64,000 nucleotides of DNA from Haberlea rhodopensis (Eukaryota; Streptophyta; Magnoliopsida; Lamiales; Gesneriaceae). The position numbers were made by a program, and so were the translations under genes. The notes under the pieces are model-generated. The model saw only the letters and a program-made list of their open reading frames with translations. It ran no database searches and had not been told where the DNA came from. Location of the stretch: positions 1 to 64,000 of the forward strand of contig CAJQUN010001271.1 in NCBI GenBank assembly GCA_907163345.1, given 5' to 3'. Shown here one piece after another: positions 31,737 through 44,609 of this stretch; position 1 is the stretch's first letter, and each line of letters opens with the position of its first letter.

Positions 31737-34700
31737 TTATGGATTTCCTCCCAAAACTTGCCTCAATTCATATTTTTGTGTTTCAGTAAGCCTTTTAGGG
31801 TAGCTCACATCAATATGGATCCTCAAAGTTCCCTTCTTCCTTGGATCCTTTGAATAGGCATTCCTTCATCAGGGACAACAACCTCATGCCCAGGTTTGAT
31901 AATCTCTGTTAAAGAGACCATTATATTCCTGCCATCTAGTGTGGTAAGCTCCAAAGTCTTTCCAGTGAGGGGTTCAAGAAGTGTTATTTCCTGATTCACG
32001 ATCAAATTCATTACCGTCCCTTGTATAAACTGGATGAGTTCTTTCATCCAAAACAAAAATAAGATCTGCAGGAATGACGCCAGGTTCTTCGTTGCCTTTC
32101 TTTGTAAACATTATTTTCGTGCCTTTCTTGCAGCCCGGTTTTATATCGATGGTTACAACCTCTTCCACCAAATGAGGCTTGCTGCAAGAAAACAAAGAAA
32201 TTATCAAGACAGAGTAGAAGTCAAATGTCGAGAAAAAATACTTTTATCCAAGAGCAACATATAAAGCAAATTTTATATTTCCAGTTTACTTCTTCACACT
32301 GTTAAACAATCAGCATTGAACAATTCTGGTTTCATGAATACGAGGTCTGAAGAACAAAAATAAAAAAATTGGTGTTTGATAGAAATTAAAAAAAAATGCT
32401 TTGGCATGTTTAGTCAGTTTTTCAGGTCCATAGGCGATTTCATTATTCTTAGATAAGTTAATTTCAGCATGATATCTGACATGCAGAATTGTCCTAAGCA
32501 TCCCTTTGTATAGTTGAAGCAGTTTCAGCTCTAAAAAAATGTTACTAAATAGCAAAGCACATGCAGGACATGATGACCCTCAAACATCTTGCCTCAAAGT
32601 ATTTGGATCATGTCTAATACAAGAGGATGTTTGTATAATTTGCAGACACCATCTGAAAAATTGGAGGTTTACCACAGAAATAACAAGTATCCCCAATCTC
32701 CATACAATTTTCACGTTATCACAAATATTTTGTCCAATAGGTAAAAAATTCCGCCTTCAAGCATGAAAAACATGTGATTATAATTTAGAATCTTCTATAA
32801 GAAAAACAGAAAAAATACAAAGAGGACAGAAACACGTCTCATCAACCCACAATTTGTATAGAGAAATTAACATTTGAACAATAGCACTAATGTTGCATGC
32901 ATACTACAGGAGTATTATGGATTCATATATATGATAACGATTCTATGATCAATCCATATGAGAAAATGGAAAGCACCGGTAATCATTAATCCAGTTCAGA
33001 AGTTCTTTCCAGTCATAAACTCAAAAAGGGATCTAGTATGACATGTAGTGCATATTGTTAAGGTATAAAATGTGCAACTTCGATGGAAATATCAGCTAGG
33101 TCTCACAATCACAACGGCAAAGCATGTTGACAGAATTGATGAAAGAGTGTTTCCAAAAATTTAGATATACTTGATTATAAAGCCTTTTTGGGATCCAGGT
33201 CAATCGAGGCCTGAAATTTGTGAAATTAAAATGTAAATACATGCAATTCACCATTGTAACAGAACAATCTCATGCTCAAATAAATTCATATTGTTTGTGA
33301 ATCTCTAGTTTTCACCTGACCTATTACAAGGTTTAATCTACATGACTCACGGAACTAATTCCACTTAGATAGTTTCCAACAACTCATATTGGTGAATATG
33401 TATCACAACTAAAACATAGCATGATACAAACTGAAAAAGGTCAAAGAAGATCAATCAGGAACCTCATCACTCTCGACGTTAAAACATGGCCTAAATAAGT
33501 TAGATGTAAGTTCCATGCTGAACTAATTCTGACCAGTCATGTACTCATTGTTCTTTTAATTAATTTTTTCCTCCGATAGGATAAAGAAGTCGACGTTAAA
33601 TCATGCAAGTGTTACTAGGGAAGATGCATTGCCACTCCAAAAGACAGTCAAAGGGTATGGCAAGAAAGAAAGTAAAAGGTCATGAATTGTATCCTTTTGC
33701 ATATCCTTTCAATTTCACACATTCTTTTCCATCAAGAAACAAAATTGCATGGTTCCCCCACTCCCCTCAAGGTTCATGTCACAAGAATCCAGCATACAAT
33801 GCACCTAACCCATAGTGATCAGAACTACAAATATAGATACAAATAATAATGCAGCCCCATGACATGACATGATAAGTACAAGGGCAATAAATAATCACAT
33901 AAAATAAAATGCGCGCCCAAAACTGAAAAATAAGAAATCTTGCATATTGAATAACCAATTATCCACAACAATCACTTGACTCATGCCACAGGTTGCCAAT
34001 TTTGAAACCCGATAACACAATGTGCAGACATCAAATAAATGCATTTCAAACCACCCCAATAAGCATCAAAGCCTCTAAGAATTATTGAATAAAACACGAA
34101 CATATTTGATCCACATAAACATAAAATAAAACGGAAAAACTAACAAATGACGATATTAAAATGCACCCAAAAGAAAAAAGAATCAATATTGCACTTCAAA
34201 ATCCGGAATAACCAACAGCGAAGATTCAATAACTTAACAATTACACATAATTAGGTAATCATATTCACCGTCATAAAAAAGATGGCAAATACTCGATGAT
34301 TAAACAAAAAGAAAAGGTGTGCATACCCATGCGCATCAAAAATATTCCTAGAAATTTTCATTTTCCCTGTGGCACCTTTGTACAACACTTCTAAACTACA
34401 TACGAGCACATTCTCCAAAGGCGGCGCCTTTCTGGCCTCCTCGCTGCTACTCGTCGTCGTACTCATGAAATACCCATCTCTCCCAACCCCACCGCCATTA
34501 CTACTACTACTACTACTCCTACTGGCATTTCCATTACTATTCTCCCCAAAACTTTCCGCATAAATATCATCCGCATTCCTCGGATTAAACCGGAAATTGG
34601 GGTTCGGATGCTGCTGGTGATTGTAGTGAAAACCCTGACGACGATTCCGCGCGGTGCGGGGAGGAGGGGATAATTGACCCGATTTGAGCCCTTCCTCGAT

Positions 34701-34904
34701 ATAAAAATTGTAGATCTGACGCTTCTGCGGGCCACTTAATACGTCGTAGGCCTCCGAAATCTGCTTGAGTTTGGCCTCGGCTTCTTGCTTGTTGGCATTC
34801 TTATCGGGATGCCAAATCATGGAGAGACGGCGGTAGTCTTTCTTCAAGTCATCGCCGGTTGCATTCCGGTTGACCTTGAGGATGTTGCAGTAGTCCACCC
34901 CCAC
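31737..34904 (-). pseudogene. Type II DnaJ (Sis1/DNAJB-like) gene with lost ATG and two indels
   Basis: Hsp40 co-chaperone that stimulates Hsp70 ATPase. Exon 1 is 34904-34327: J domain with WHPDKN (the HPD motif) and QISEAYDVLSGPQKR, an Asn/Ser/Gly-rich linker in place of a zinc finger, then KAPPLENVLVCSLEVLYKG of the first C-terminal domain. Exon 2 (32181-31737) continues HLVEEVVTIDIKPGCKKGTK to a TAA; the total would be about 340 residues, normal for the family. The 2.1-kb intron is GT-AG. The expected start codon reads GTG (34904-34902), with no in-frame ATG back to an upstream TAA. Exon 2 has one extra T (32004-32006), giving a stop at about 31974, and one base missing near 31858, which restores frame. 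Either a young non-processed pseudogene or a real gene with assembly errors. Confidence 0.88.
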
Positions 34905-35618
34905 GAGAGGTCGCGGTAGGAGGAATCTTTTTGGAGATTTGAAATTTCGGTAATTCCTTGATGACGAGGAGTGAGATTTGGGTTAAGGAGATAGATTCAG
35001 TGGGCCCCATTTTATTCCAAGAAATTGACTGTTGACTTTGAAATTCTAAATAAGTAAAACACTATTTTTAATGATATTATTTCTTAAAGATTATATTTAT
35101 AATTAAAATATAAATATTATTATAATATACATAGATATAATATTTATAATTAAAGTGTAGATAATATTGTCAATTAATTATTTTATGTATTTTATAAATT
35201 GTCGATTATTATTTTTAACTATCAACATTTTTAATTATTAATAGTTAAAATGTAAATATAATTTAAAATTATATTATGAAAAAAAGTTTAGATACTAAAA
35301 TAATATAAAAATATAATTTTTTTTTATTTTTAAAATATTTTATAATATCTGAATAACTTAAATTATTTTTAAAATAAAAAACAAGTTACGAAAGCTGGAT
35401 TATAAATCTACCTAGGATATTTAAAAGTTCATTATAAATATGAATTATATATTAAAATATAAATAAATGTTGTGCGGTTCACATTAACTGAAATTGAAAT
35501 GAATTGCATGGATAAGATGATTTGATATTGTTGCATGAAATAATTGTATAAGTTATTGATGATGCAATGAGAAACACTTTTGAAATTGATTTATAAATTC
35601 ATAGATAAAGATGGTCAA

Positions 35619-35830
35619 AGCATCCACAATGGGATTGCAAATTGCCACATTTGAAAAATTGCAAGTCTAATGTAGAAATTTCAATCTCAATTGCATGGAT
35701 AAGAGAGTGAATTACAAATTTGAGAGCATCAACAATGGGATTGCAAATCGCCACATTAAACAATTACAAGTCTGATGTGACAATTGCAAACTCAGTTGCA
35801 TGGATAAGAGGGTGAATTGCAAATTTGAAT
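35619..35830. repeat. Tandem pair of a 106-bp MITE-like unit
   Basis: AGCATCCACAATGGGATTGC at 35619 and AGCATCAACAATGGGATTGC at 35725 start two similar copies that both end AAGAG(A/G)GTGAATT(A/G)CAAATTTGA. A perfect 13-bp inverted repeat (TTGCACTTGCAAT, 4-base loop) follows near 35848-35877. GAGCATC(C/A)ACAATGGG is typical of the ends of plant MITEs. Confidence 0.8.
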
Positions 35831-36159
35831 GCTTTCAATATTAGTAATTGCACTTGCAATTATCATTGCAAGTGCAAATTTTTTTTTTTTTTTGGTATTT
35901 CTAAACATTTTGGAAGTTATTTTTAAATGGTGTCTCTTCATTATCAAGAGCATATCTTTTCATATCAAGAGTCATATCTTTTCATATCAAGTGTCATGTA
36001 TCTTCAAAATGAAACAATGCATCTTTTGAAATTATACATTTTCATGTTAAAATAGAATCACCAAGAGAAATTTGGACTACTTTTCAGAATGAAGAAAAAG
36101 ATGTACAGATAAATTTTTGGCATTGAACTACTAAGATTTCAAAATTACTGATGACAAGC

Positions 36160-38690
36160 CAGTCATGGATCAAGTCCATGGACTCCAAATTTTAGTTTCC
36201 AGATTAAGAGAATTGGGAGTGAATGTTCCTGATTCACTTCATATTGATCAATTATGTCCAAACTACATTCTTCATGGAACAATCATCGAAAGAAGGTGTT
36301 GCAAATACCAGAAAAATTCACATTTGAACAATTTCATACTCATTTACGAATCGAGTGTGAAACTCGAATGAGGGAAAGAAAATTTCTAAAAAGAAAAGGA
36401 AATATAACAGATTCAAATGTGAAATGACAAGTGAAAGCCATGAGGCCAAAATCTGGAAACAAATTTGGAAAGATACATAACAATCTTAAAGCAATAAAAA
36501 GGAGCATAACAAGCGAAACAATGTATGCTTTCACTATGGAAGAAAGAGGCACTATAGTAAAGAGTGTATGGATAGGATTGTTTTAGAAAAGAGTCATATG
36601 GCTAGCATGAACACCAATCTGGCCAACATGATAATTAACGAAGACAAGAACTTCGTCGTCATGGTGACTGGATTGTATGTTGCTGCAAGTGCTAGAACCA
36701 AGGATTTGTTTCTTGATTTGGTTGCTACCATGCATGTATGCAATAGTAAGGATTTATTCAGCACTTATGTTGAAGAACACATTAGATCTTCATGGGAAAT
36801 CATGCATCTGTCCAAGTGTTAGGCAAAGGAAATGTGGCTCTGAAATTTACATTATGACAGAAACTAACTCTTACTAATGTGCATCATGCTCCAGATGTGA
36901 AGAAAAACTTGGTTTCTGTAGTTTTACTAGTGAAAAGAGGCTTTAATATTATTATCGAGTCTGATAAGTTTAATCACAATGTATGGTGTATTTGTAGGAA
37001 GGGGTTATTCCCTTGATGACATGTTCAAACTCACTATCAATGAAACCAATATCAGTTATGCATATATTATTGAGTCCTCTACTTTATGGCATGCTAGACT
37101 AGGACATTTAAATTATGATATGCTTAAATATATGTAAAATAATGATTACATACATTGCAAGTATGATCACTTACGTGAATGCGAAATCTGTGCACAAGCT
37201 AAGATTACTAGAAAAAAAACCTTTTTCCTAAGGCATAACGAGAAACTAAATTATTAGATCTGATGTATAATGTTATTTGTGAACTAAATGAAAAATTAAC
37301 AAGAGTGGGTAAATGATATTTTATTACCTTTATAGATGATAGTTCACGAAATATTAATATTTACTTACTTAAATCTAAGGACGAAGCATTTGATAAATTT
37401 AAGGAATTTAATTATAAAGTTGAGAATCAAAAGGAACGTAAAATTAAGATTCTAAGGAACGATAGAGGTGGTGAGTACTTCTCAATGAAATTTGATAAAT
37501 TCTGTGAAGAACATTGAATAATTCACCAAAGAACGACTCCTTTTACACCCCCAGCATAATGGATTGCCAGAAAGAAATAATTGAACCCTTTGTTGATATG
37601 GTAAGTGCAATGATTCTAAATGCTAATCAACCATTCAATTTATGGGGAGAAGTTTTCTTTACTGCATGTTAGTTACATAACATGGTTCCTTCAAAGAAAA
37701 CACGTATATCACCATACGGGATATGAAATGGAAGGAAACCAAACTTGAAATATTTAAAAGTGTGGGGGTGTTTTGCATACTATATGCTTCATGATTCTCA
37801 AAGAACTAAATTAGAATCTAGCTAAATTAAATCTAATTTTGTTGGTTATACTTTCCTTAAATTCAAATGTTATTGTAGAATCAATGCATGTTGAGTTTTT
37901 TTAAAATAATTTCATAAAAGATAATATAGTAAATGATTATGGGAATGAACAAACTGAGTCTATTTTATTAGATACTAATGTATAAAAAAGGAAAGAAATA
38001 GATGAATCATTTGAACCTAGAAGAAGTAAAGAAATAGAATTGAAAAATGGCTTGATCAAGATTTTATTTATAATGATCTTATTACTTTCTTAGTTGAAGG
38101 TAGAAAGATGGAGGTACTAAATAATGAAAGTGATCCTAAAACTTTGGGACGCAGCTTTCTGGCAAGAAGCTGAGAATTATGAAATGGATTCCATCATGTC
38201 TAATATATTAGGATCCTAGTAGATCTACCTCCTTATCAAAACCAATAAAAAGTAAATGGGTGTTGGTAGAAAATATAATTCTGATGACATCTTACAAACA
38301 TTTTAAGGAAAGATTAGTAGCTAAAGATTTTACGCAAAAGAAAAATACAGATTATTTTGACACTTATGTACCAATGGTTAGAATAACTTCTATTAGAGTT
38401 CTTTTTGTTTTAGCTTCACTATATAAATTACATGTTCATCAAATGATGTTAAAACAACATTTTTAAATGGAGAATTAAAAAAAGAGATATACATGGAACA
38501 ACCGGAAGGATTTATCATTCCTGGAAATGAACATAAAGTTCGTAAACTTATAAAATCTTCATATGGCCTTAAGCAAGCTCCTAAACAATGGCACGAAAAA
38601 TTTGATATAATGATATTGTCTTTTGGTTTGATGCATAATATTGCTGATAAGTGCATTTATTCCATGTTTACTAGTGATTATGGAGTAATT
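36160..38690 (+). pseudogene. Copia-2 gag-pol remnant, left part
   Basis: In order: Gag fragment (VHGLQILVSRLRELGVNVPD), a degenerate knuckle region, protease-like LVATMHVCNSKDLFSTY (active-site region, D-S-G lost), GAG-pre-integrase LWHARLGHLNYDMLKY, integrase KILRNDRGGEYFSMKF, RT with LVAKDFTQKKNTDYFDTYVP, MEQPEGFIIPGNEHKV and YGLKQAPKQWHEKFD. Frames change repeatedly. It is cut at 38,692 within the residues that precede the YVDD motif. Confidence 0.88.
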
Positions 38691-38692
38691 AT

Positions 38693-39934
38693 TGTTGGGT
38701 TTTAGGAACCCGAATAATCTTGATTTTGATGTCAACAAAACTTGTTATTCTGCTACTAATATAATTCATCAAGTGTGCAGTTCATAGATCATGATTAGAA
38801 GCTTGATGAATTGCAAAGAAAGGGTTTGAATATATCAAGCTGGACCAAGACTGAAAAAACCAAGACTGGTCTGTCCAGAAGACTGATCTAGAGCCATTCT
38901 GATCTGTCCAGAAGACTAATATGTCTAGAAGACTGATCTGGCCAGATTGATCTGTCCAGGAGACTGATCTGGTCATACCGATCTGTCCAAAAGACTGATC
39001 TAGACCAAGAATGATCTGTCCAGAAGACTGATCCAGCCAGACTGGTCTATCCAGAAGACTGATCAGGCCAGTCTGATCTGTACAAGATTGATCCGGGCAG
39101 TCCAGTCCGAATACAAGTACAAGACTGATCCGGTCCGAAATACAAAGAGCCCAGAAACCTGAATATGATCGTGCAAGCTCGGGAATGATGCAGAACCTTT
39201 TCCAATGGGCATATTCTTGTGTCTAACGTATATATCATTGTCGGGGGCTATATATACAAGTCTTGGAAGCTCAAATAAAGTGATTGAATATCAATCCAAG
39301 CAAGATCAAAGCAAACCCACTAGGGATTCAAAATGGACAGCTTACAAGAAGAGAACAGCTTGAAAGAGAGCAAGCCCAGATTTTAGGCACCGCTTACCTT
39401 TCTATATCAGATCCATTGAGAGATCATTTGTGTCATATATATTCACTATATTCATTATATTTGAGAGCTTAATAGATGAGTGAATATCATTGTAACGGTT
39501 GATGATTCATCACAACCAATTGAGAGGTCTTTGTATGTGAGACATTAAAGAACATACATACTTGAGCTGCTAGGAATTCTAGTTGGATAGGGCATTCCCA
39601 ACTGGGTCGGGTTTGTACAATGGGATTGTATAAATCAAAGTCTTCTAGTGGAATCCTTCCATGAGGTGGAAGAATGGGAGATGTAAAAGGATTACACCAC
39701 CTTCGAACTTCCATAAACAAATGCTTGTTTATTTACTTTACTTCCATATCTTTAAAATGTCTTTCAAATGGTTAATCGGTTATAGAGCAGGTTATTTTGA
39801 GTGTCTTCCGCTCGATTTTGTAACCGAACTCGATATAATCTCTCGATTCAATTATTTCAAGAACACGAGCTATTGAAGCTCAATTTGGTTGAACTCAGGT
39901 GTGGACTGGCCACCCACCCCGATCGATCCTAACA
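38693..39934 (+). repeat. 5' LTR of the LARD-like element
   Basis: TGTTGGGTTTTAGGAACCC...GATCCTAACA, 1,242 bp. At 38870-39080 it holds about eight irregular repeats of CTGTCCAGAAGACTGATC, upstream of a TATA-like CTATATATAC at 39249. Confidence 0.9.
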
Positions 39935-39936
39935 AG

Positions 39937-39949
39937 TGGTATTAGAGCC
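39937..39949 (+). other. PBS of the LARD-like element
   Basis: TGGTATTAGAGCC, one mismatch to the initiator-Met PBS, two bases after the LTR. Confidence 0.88.
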
Positions 39950-40732
39950 AGGTTGTTCTTGGAAAGCATTTGAACCGATTTTAGGCGGAAAGCTTTTAAA
40001 GAAAATTTTTCACGAGCATGAAATTATTTTCATATCATAAATTTCAATTTTTTTGGTGTATGAATTTTTTTAGCATAAAATCAATTTCATTGTATTTATT
40101 TTTCACGAAAATAATTTTAATGTTCAAATTTTCGTTCAATCTGTTCCAAACTCATTTTAAGTTTAAAATTGTTATTTTGAGATTTTTTTTAACAATTTTT
40201 GAAGTATTTCAGCTTTTCTGGCAACCTGCAGCGACTTTGGGAAATATGACATAACTTCTTGCTCGGATGTCCAAATGACGAACCGCATTTTGCGTTAAAC
40301 TAGACTAGTAGAGGATCATAGCGGTATAGGTCTTGCAGCCTGATTATGTACTAGGAAATGCAGTTTATTCTGCAAAGATGAGCCATGTGTGTTGCCACGA
40401 GAATTGATGAATGACATTGTTGGAGTTTGGTGAAGAAAATCATGGTTGTTGTGCTAGCTATAAAAAGGGGTTATTTTTGTTCAAATTTATCTGTGCACTG
40501 CATAGTTTTTGTTTAAAAATTATTTGAAATCGATCCCTCTTATCTCTCCTTATTTAACGTTTTCATTTATTCAATCTTTGAGGGGGAGAAAATTTTATTT
40601 GTCTTCCTTTTTGATTCACACAAAAAGGGGGAGAAATATGTTGTTTTAAAAATATAATTTCTTGTTATGCAATATTGTGCTTTAATGTTCATATTTTTAT
40701 CCGAGTTTTGTGATCATCAAAAAGTGGGAGAT
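39950..40732 (+). other. Non-coding interior of the LARD-like element
   Basis: Under 800 bp between PBS and 3' LTR with no Gag, protease or Pol similarity in any frame I checked. Two purine stretches (GAGGGGGAGAAAA near 40580 and AAAAAGGGGGAGAAA near 40622) precede the final one at 40719-40732, a multi-PPT pattern. Confidence 0.75.
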
Positions 40733-41890
40733 TGTTGGGTTTTAGGAACCCGAATATTTTTGGTTTTGATGTTAACAAAACTTGTTATTGTATTACTAAC
40801 ATAATTCATCAAGTGTGCAGTTCATAGATCATGATTAAAAGCTTGATGAATTGCAAAGAAAGGGTTTGAATATATCAAGCTGGACCAATACTGAAAATAC
40901 GAAGACTGATCTGTCCAAAAGACTGACCAAGACCCAGACCAATCTGTCCAGAAGACAGATCCGATCAGACAGATCTGTCCATAAGACTGATCTAGACCCA
41001 GACTGATCTGTCCAGAAGACTGATCCAGCCAGATTGATCTGTCCAGAAGACTAATCTAGACCAAGAATGATCTGTCCAGAAGACTGATCCGGCCACTCTG
41101 ATCTGTACAAGACTGATCCGGCCAGTCCAGTCCGAATACAAGTACAAGACTGATCCGGTCAGAAATACAAAGAGCCCAGAAACCAGAATATGACCGTTAC
41201 AAGCTCGGAAATGATGCATAACCTTTTCCAACGGGAATATTCTTGTGTCTAAATATATCATTGTTTGGGGCTATATATACAAGTCTTGGAAACTCAAATA
41301 AAGTGATGGAAGATCAATCCAAGCAAGAATAAAGCAAACCCACTTGGGATTCAAAATGGACAGCTTACAAGAAGAGAACAACTTGTAAGGGAGCAAGCCC
41401 AGATTTTAGGCACCACTTACCTTTCTATATCATATCCATTGAGAGATCACGTGTGCCATATATATTCACTCTATTCATTGTATTTGAGAGCTTAATAATG
41501 AGTTAATATCATTGTAACAGTTGAACATTCATCACAACCGATTGAGAGGTCTTTGTATGTGAGACATTAAAGAACATACATAATTGAGTCGCTAGGAGTT
41601 CTAGTTGGACGGGGCATTCCCAACTGGATCGGGTTTGCACAACGGGATTGTATAAATCAAAGTCTTCTAGTGGAATCCTTCCATGAGGTGGAAGCATGGG
41701 AGACATAGAAGGATTACACCACCTTCGAACTTCCATAAACAAATGCTTGTTTATTTACTTTAATTGCATATCTTTAAAATGTCTTTCAAAAGGTTAATCG
41801 GGTATAGAGCATGTTATTTCGAGCGTCTTCCGCTCAGTTTTGTAACCGAACTCGATATGATCTCTCGGTGCAATTATTTGAAGAACACGA
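40733..41890 (+). repeat. 3' LTR of the LARD-like element, first part
   Basis: Follows the 5' LTR closely to AAGAACACGA, where the composite insert begins; the last 66 bp are at 55099-55164. CACGA (41886-41890) is the target duplication of that insert. Confidence 0.92.
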
Positions 41891-43109
41891 TGTTGGAACC
41901 GAAGATGGGGGGTGAATAAGGTTCATTGGCTACTTTAGCTTTTTAAAATGAGTTTGTAAAAAGTCGAGTTTGCGATGCGGAAGACTTGATGTCATTCAAC
42001 AAATAAACAAAATGAAGAAATAAATAAATGCGTAATATAAATAAAGCAATAAAGAACACGAGAATTTGTTATAGAAGTTCGGCGATGAATCACCTACGTC
42101 TCCTCTTCCCGGTTAGAAAGCGTTTAACCGAGGTTCCACTAGAACAATCTTGATCTTGGCCTTAAGGGCTCCAAGTTAGCCACAACACAACTCTTCACGA
42201 GTAAAACAGCTCTTCACGAGCAACACGCTCTTCACGAGTCTTCTTGGCCTTAAGGGCTCCAATGATAGCCACACACAACTCTTCCCGAGTTACCCACACT
42301 CTTCACGAGTCTTCTTGGCCTTAAGGGCTCCAAGGATAGCCACACACTTGCACCAACTTCACTTGTTGATGACTTATACAATTTCCAACTTGCGTCGGTA
42401 TTGGAGGACCTTACAATAAATCAATAACACATTCACGGTGTAACAACACGAAGAACACAAGAAATGATACAACACACATGTATGAAGTTTGCAATTCTAG
42501 ATAGAATTTGATTGAACACAACTTTCTTGTAGTTTATACTCTTGTTTCTTGTCTTCAAAATGCTCCAAAACATCCATATTTATAGTGTAGGAGGCCCCCA
42601 AGGCTCCTACTAGCCGTTGCTACACTTAAGGCTTGAATCACTCCAAGATCGCCTCGGACATCGCCTCGGGCGATCACCATTGTCACGCCCCAACGGTCAC
42701 CAAATTGCACAGATCGCCTCAGGCGATGTACTGATCGCCTAATGCCGTAGCTTTGCTTGCTCAGAAATATTCATCGCCTCAGGCGAAGTCTACATCGCCT
42801 CAAACGTTCAAGCCATCGCCTCAGGCGAACTCGCCCTGCGCACGGTCATCGGCGTCGCTTCAGTAGATGTGCGGGGTGAAGTCTCAAGTGGCTGTCATCG
42901 CCTGGGGCGATGGTCACCATCGCCTGGGCCGACCTGCCCTATGCCTTGCATAATTGATTTCCTTCAACCAATCCATTTCAATCATCTATACCTGTACACT
43001 AAGTGGACACATTAGTATAACAAACACAAGTTTTGTTGATCATCAAAACTCATAAATAATTCAGAGATAAATTAAGCATTAAACTCAACCATGCATTTAA
43101 GGCTCAACA
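41891..43109 (-). repeat. LTR-1 (minus orientation)
   Basis: 1,219 bp, 3' LTR of element A; followed by the purine tract seen as CTCCCCCTTTT. Contains CGCCTCAGGCGA palindromes (42640-42930) and CTCTTCACGAG hairpins (42187-42318). Confidence 0.92.
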
Positions 43110-43921
43110 ATCTCCCCCTTTTGCATGATCACAAAACTTGAATATGTAATATGCATGAAATATGAGTAAACATGACTCCCCCTTAACAAATGCATAGCAC
43201 ATACAAGTTATACCAAGTAAAGCATAAAAGCTCTCCCCCTCAAACCATGAATAACTCTCCCCCTCAAACCATGCATAACTAAAGCTCCAAGTTTATCACA
43301 AAATTCTCCCCCTTTTTGTGATTATCAAAAAGCACAAAGTTCAAATAAACATAGCATAATTATATGTCGACACACATTCATAGTCTACCAATTTACACAT
43401 GTTCATCATTAAGCATGTAATAGTCATAACAAGCATAAGATTAAATCATTGAGAGGAATAAAAACATGCGTTTAAGGCAATCAACAATGAATTCTAAATA
43501 TTTCAAAGTGGGCATATGTTCATGCACTCAGGCCCAATAGACATTAAAATTCTCAATGCATCATTATAAACATTTGATAAGATAATGAGAATAGAATCAT
43601 TGAGGCCATAGAAACACTACATGAAATTCTTAGGCCATATTTCTATGATCCAAGATAGAGCATTTAAACACTTAAAGCATGCATAATCACATTTAATTTC
43701 ACATTTTCACATTGCATATTCAAATTTGAACTCAAGGCATATCAAGATAATTGCTATAAAGAAATAAGCATAAATCATGCATCAAAACAATTTATATGTG
43801 CACATGCTAATGGGAAATGCATTTTACTATCAATGAATATTGAGCTTCATTATTTATTGGTCACAATTAATTTGTGCCAATGAAATTTTGAATTGCTCTT
43901 TTTAAATGCACAATTAAAATT
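43110..43921 (-). other. 3' untranslated interior of element A with repeated purine tracts
   Basis: Five CTCCCCCT tracts (AGGGGGAG on the element strand) within about 210 bp of the LTR, then AT-rich sequence without coding potential, up to the gag end. Confidence 0.75.
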
Positions 43922-44246
43922 TTACCTTTGATGACAACAGTACGTTCTTGTCATTGGTTCTATACCTCGCGCTTCTTCTATTGTGGTGCATAAGATAATT
44001 TCCTCTCTTGAGGTGCTAGTGCCTTCATCCTCCATCCCTTTGTTGTTCCTACAAAATAAATTTTTGATTTGGGATTCTTTGGTACCCATTTGATTTTTGG
44101 GTCCTTGTGTGTTAGCTCTCATCGATGCCTTTGGAATCCATTTCCACCTCTTGTTAGGTAGGTATTGGATTTTAGTAAATCTACATTTATTCTTTGTATG
44201 ACCACATTTACAACAATAAGTGCAAGTAGGAGAATTGTGCTTAGCA
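43922..44246 (-). pseudogene. Gag C-terminal fragment of element A
   Basis: Minus strand: CTYCCKCGHTKNKCRFTK (second zinc knuckle), RWKWIPKASMRANTQGPKNQ, ending TYCCHQR. It breaks at 44246, where plus-oriented sequence of the same family begins. The middle of this gag is missing. Confidence 0.88.
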
Positions 44247-44437
44247 ATTGAACCTTAATACATGCATAGTTAAGGGGGAGAGCTTATGTATGCATGGTTT
44301 GAGAGGGAGAGTTATTTGTTTACTTGATAACTTGTATGTGTTATGCAATTGTTAAGGGGGAGTTATTTTTACTCACATTACATGCATATTACTTATTCAA
44401 GTTTATCAAGTTTTGTGATCATCAAAAAGGGGGAGAT
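44247..44437 (+). other. Extra plus-oriented interior tail next to LTR-2
   Basis: Near-identical to 48005-48195 (from TTGAACCTTAATACATGC to the final purine tract). An intact element would not carry its 3' tail outside its 5' LTR, so this marks a recombination or a lost tandem neighbour. Confidence 0.85.
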
Positions 44438-44609
44438 TGTTGAGCCTTAAACGCATGGTTGCGTTTAATGCGTTAAATTATCCCCGGTCAATCTTTGAGT
44501 TTTGATGATCAACAAAACTTGTGTTTGTTATAATAATGCATCTACTTAGTGTGCAGATTAAGTGATGAAAAGTGGAATGGATTGAAGAAAATCGAGTGTG
44601 CATATTCTG

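Noticed and set aside
40018..40254. 78-codon frame inside the LARD-like interior
   Set aside because: Phe/Lys-rich AT-driven translation with no Gag or Pol similarity.
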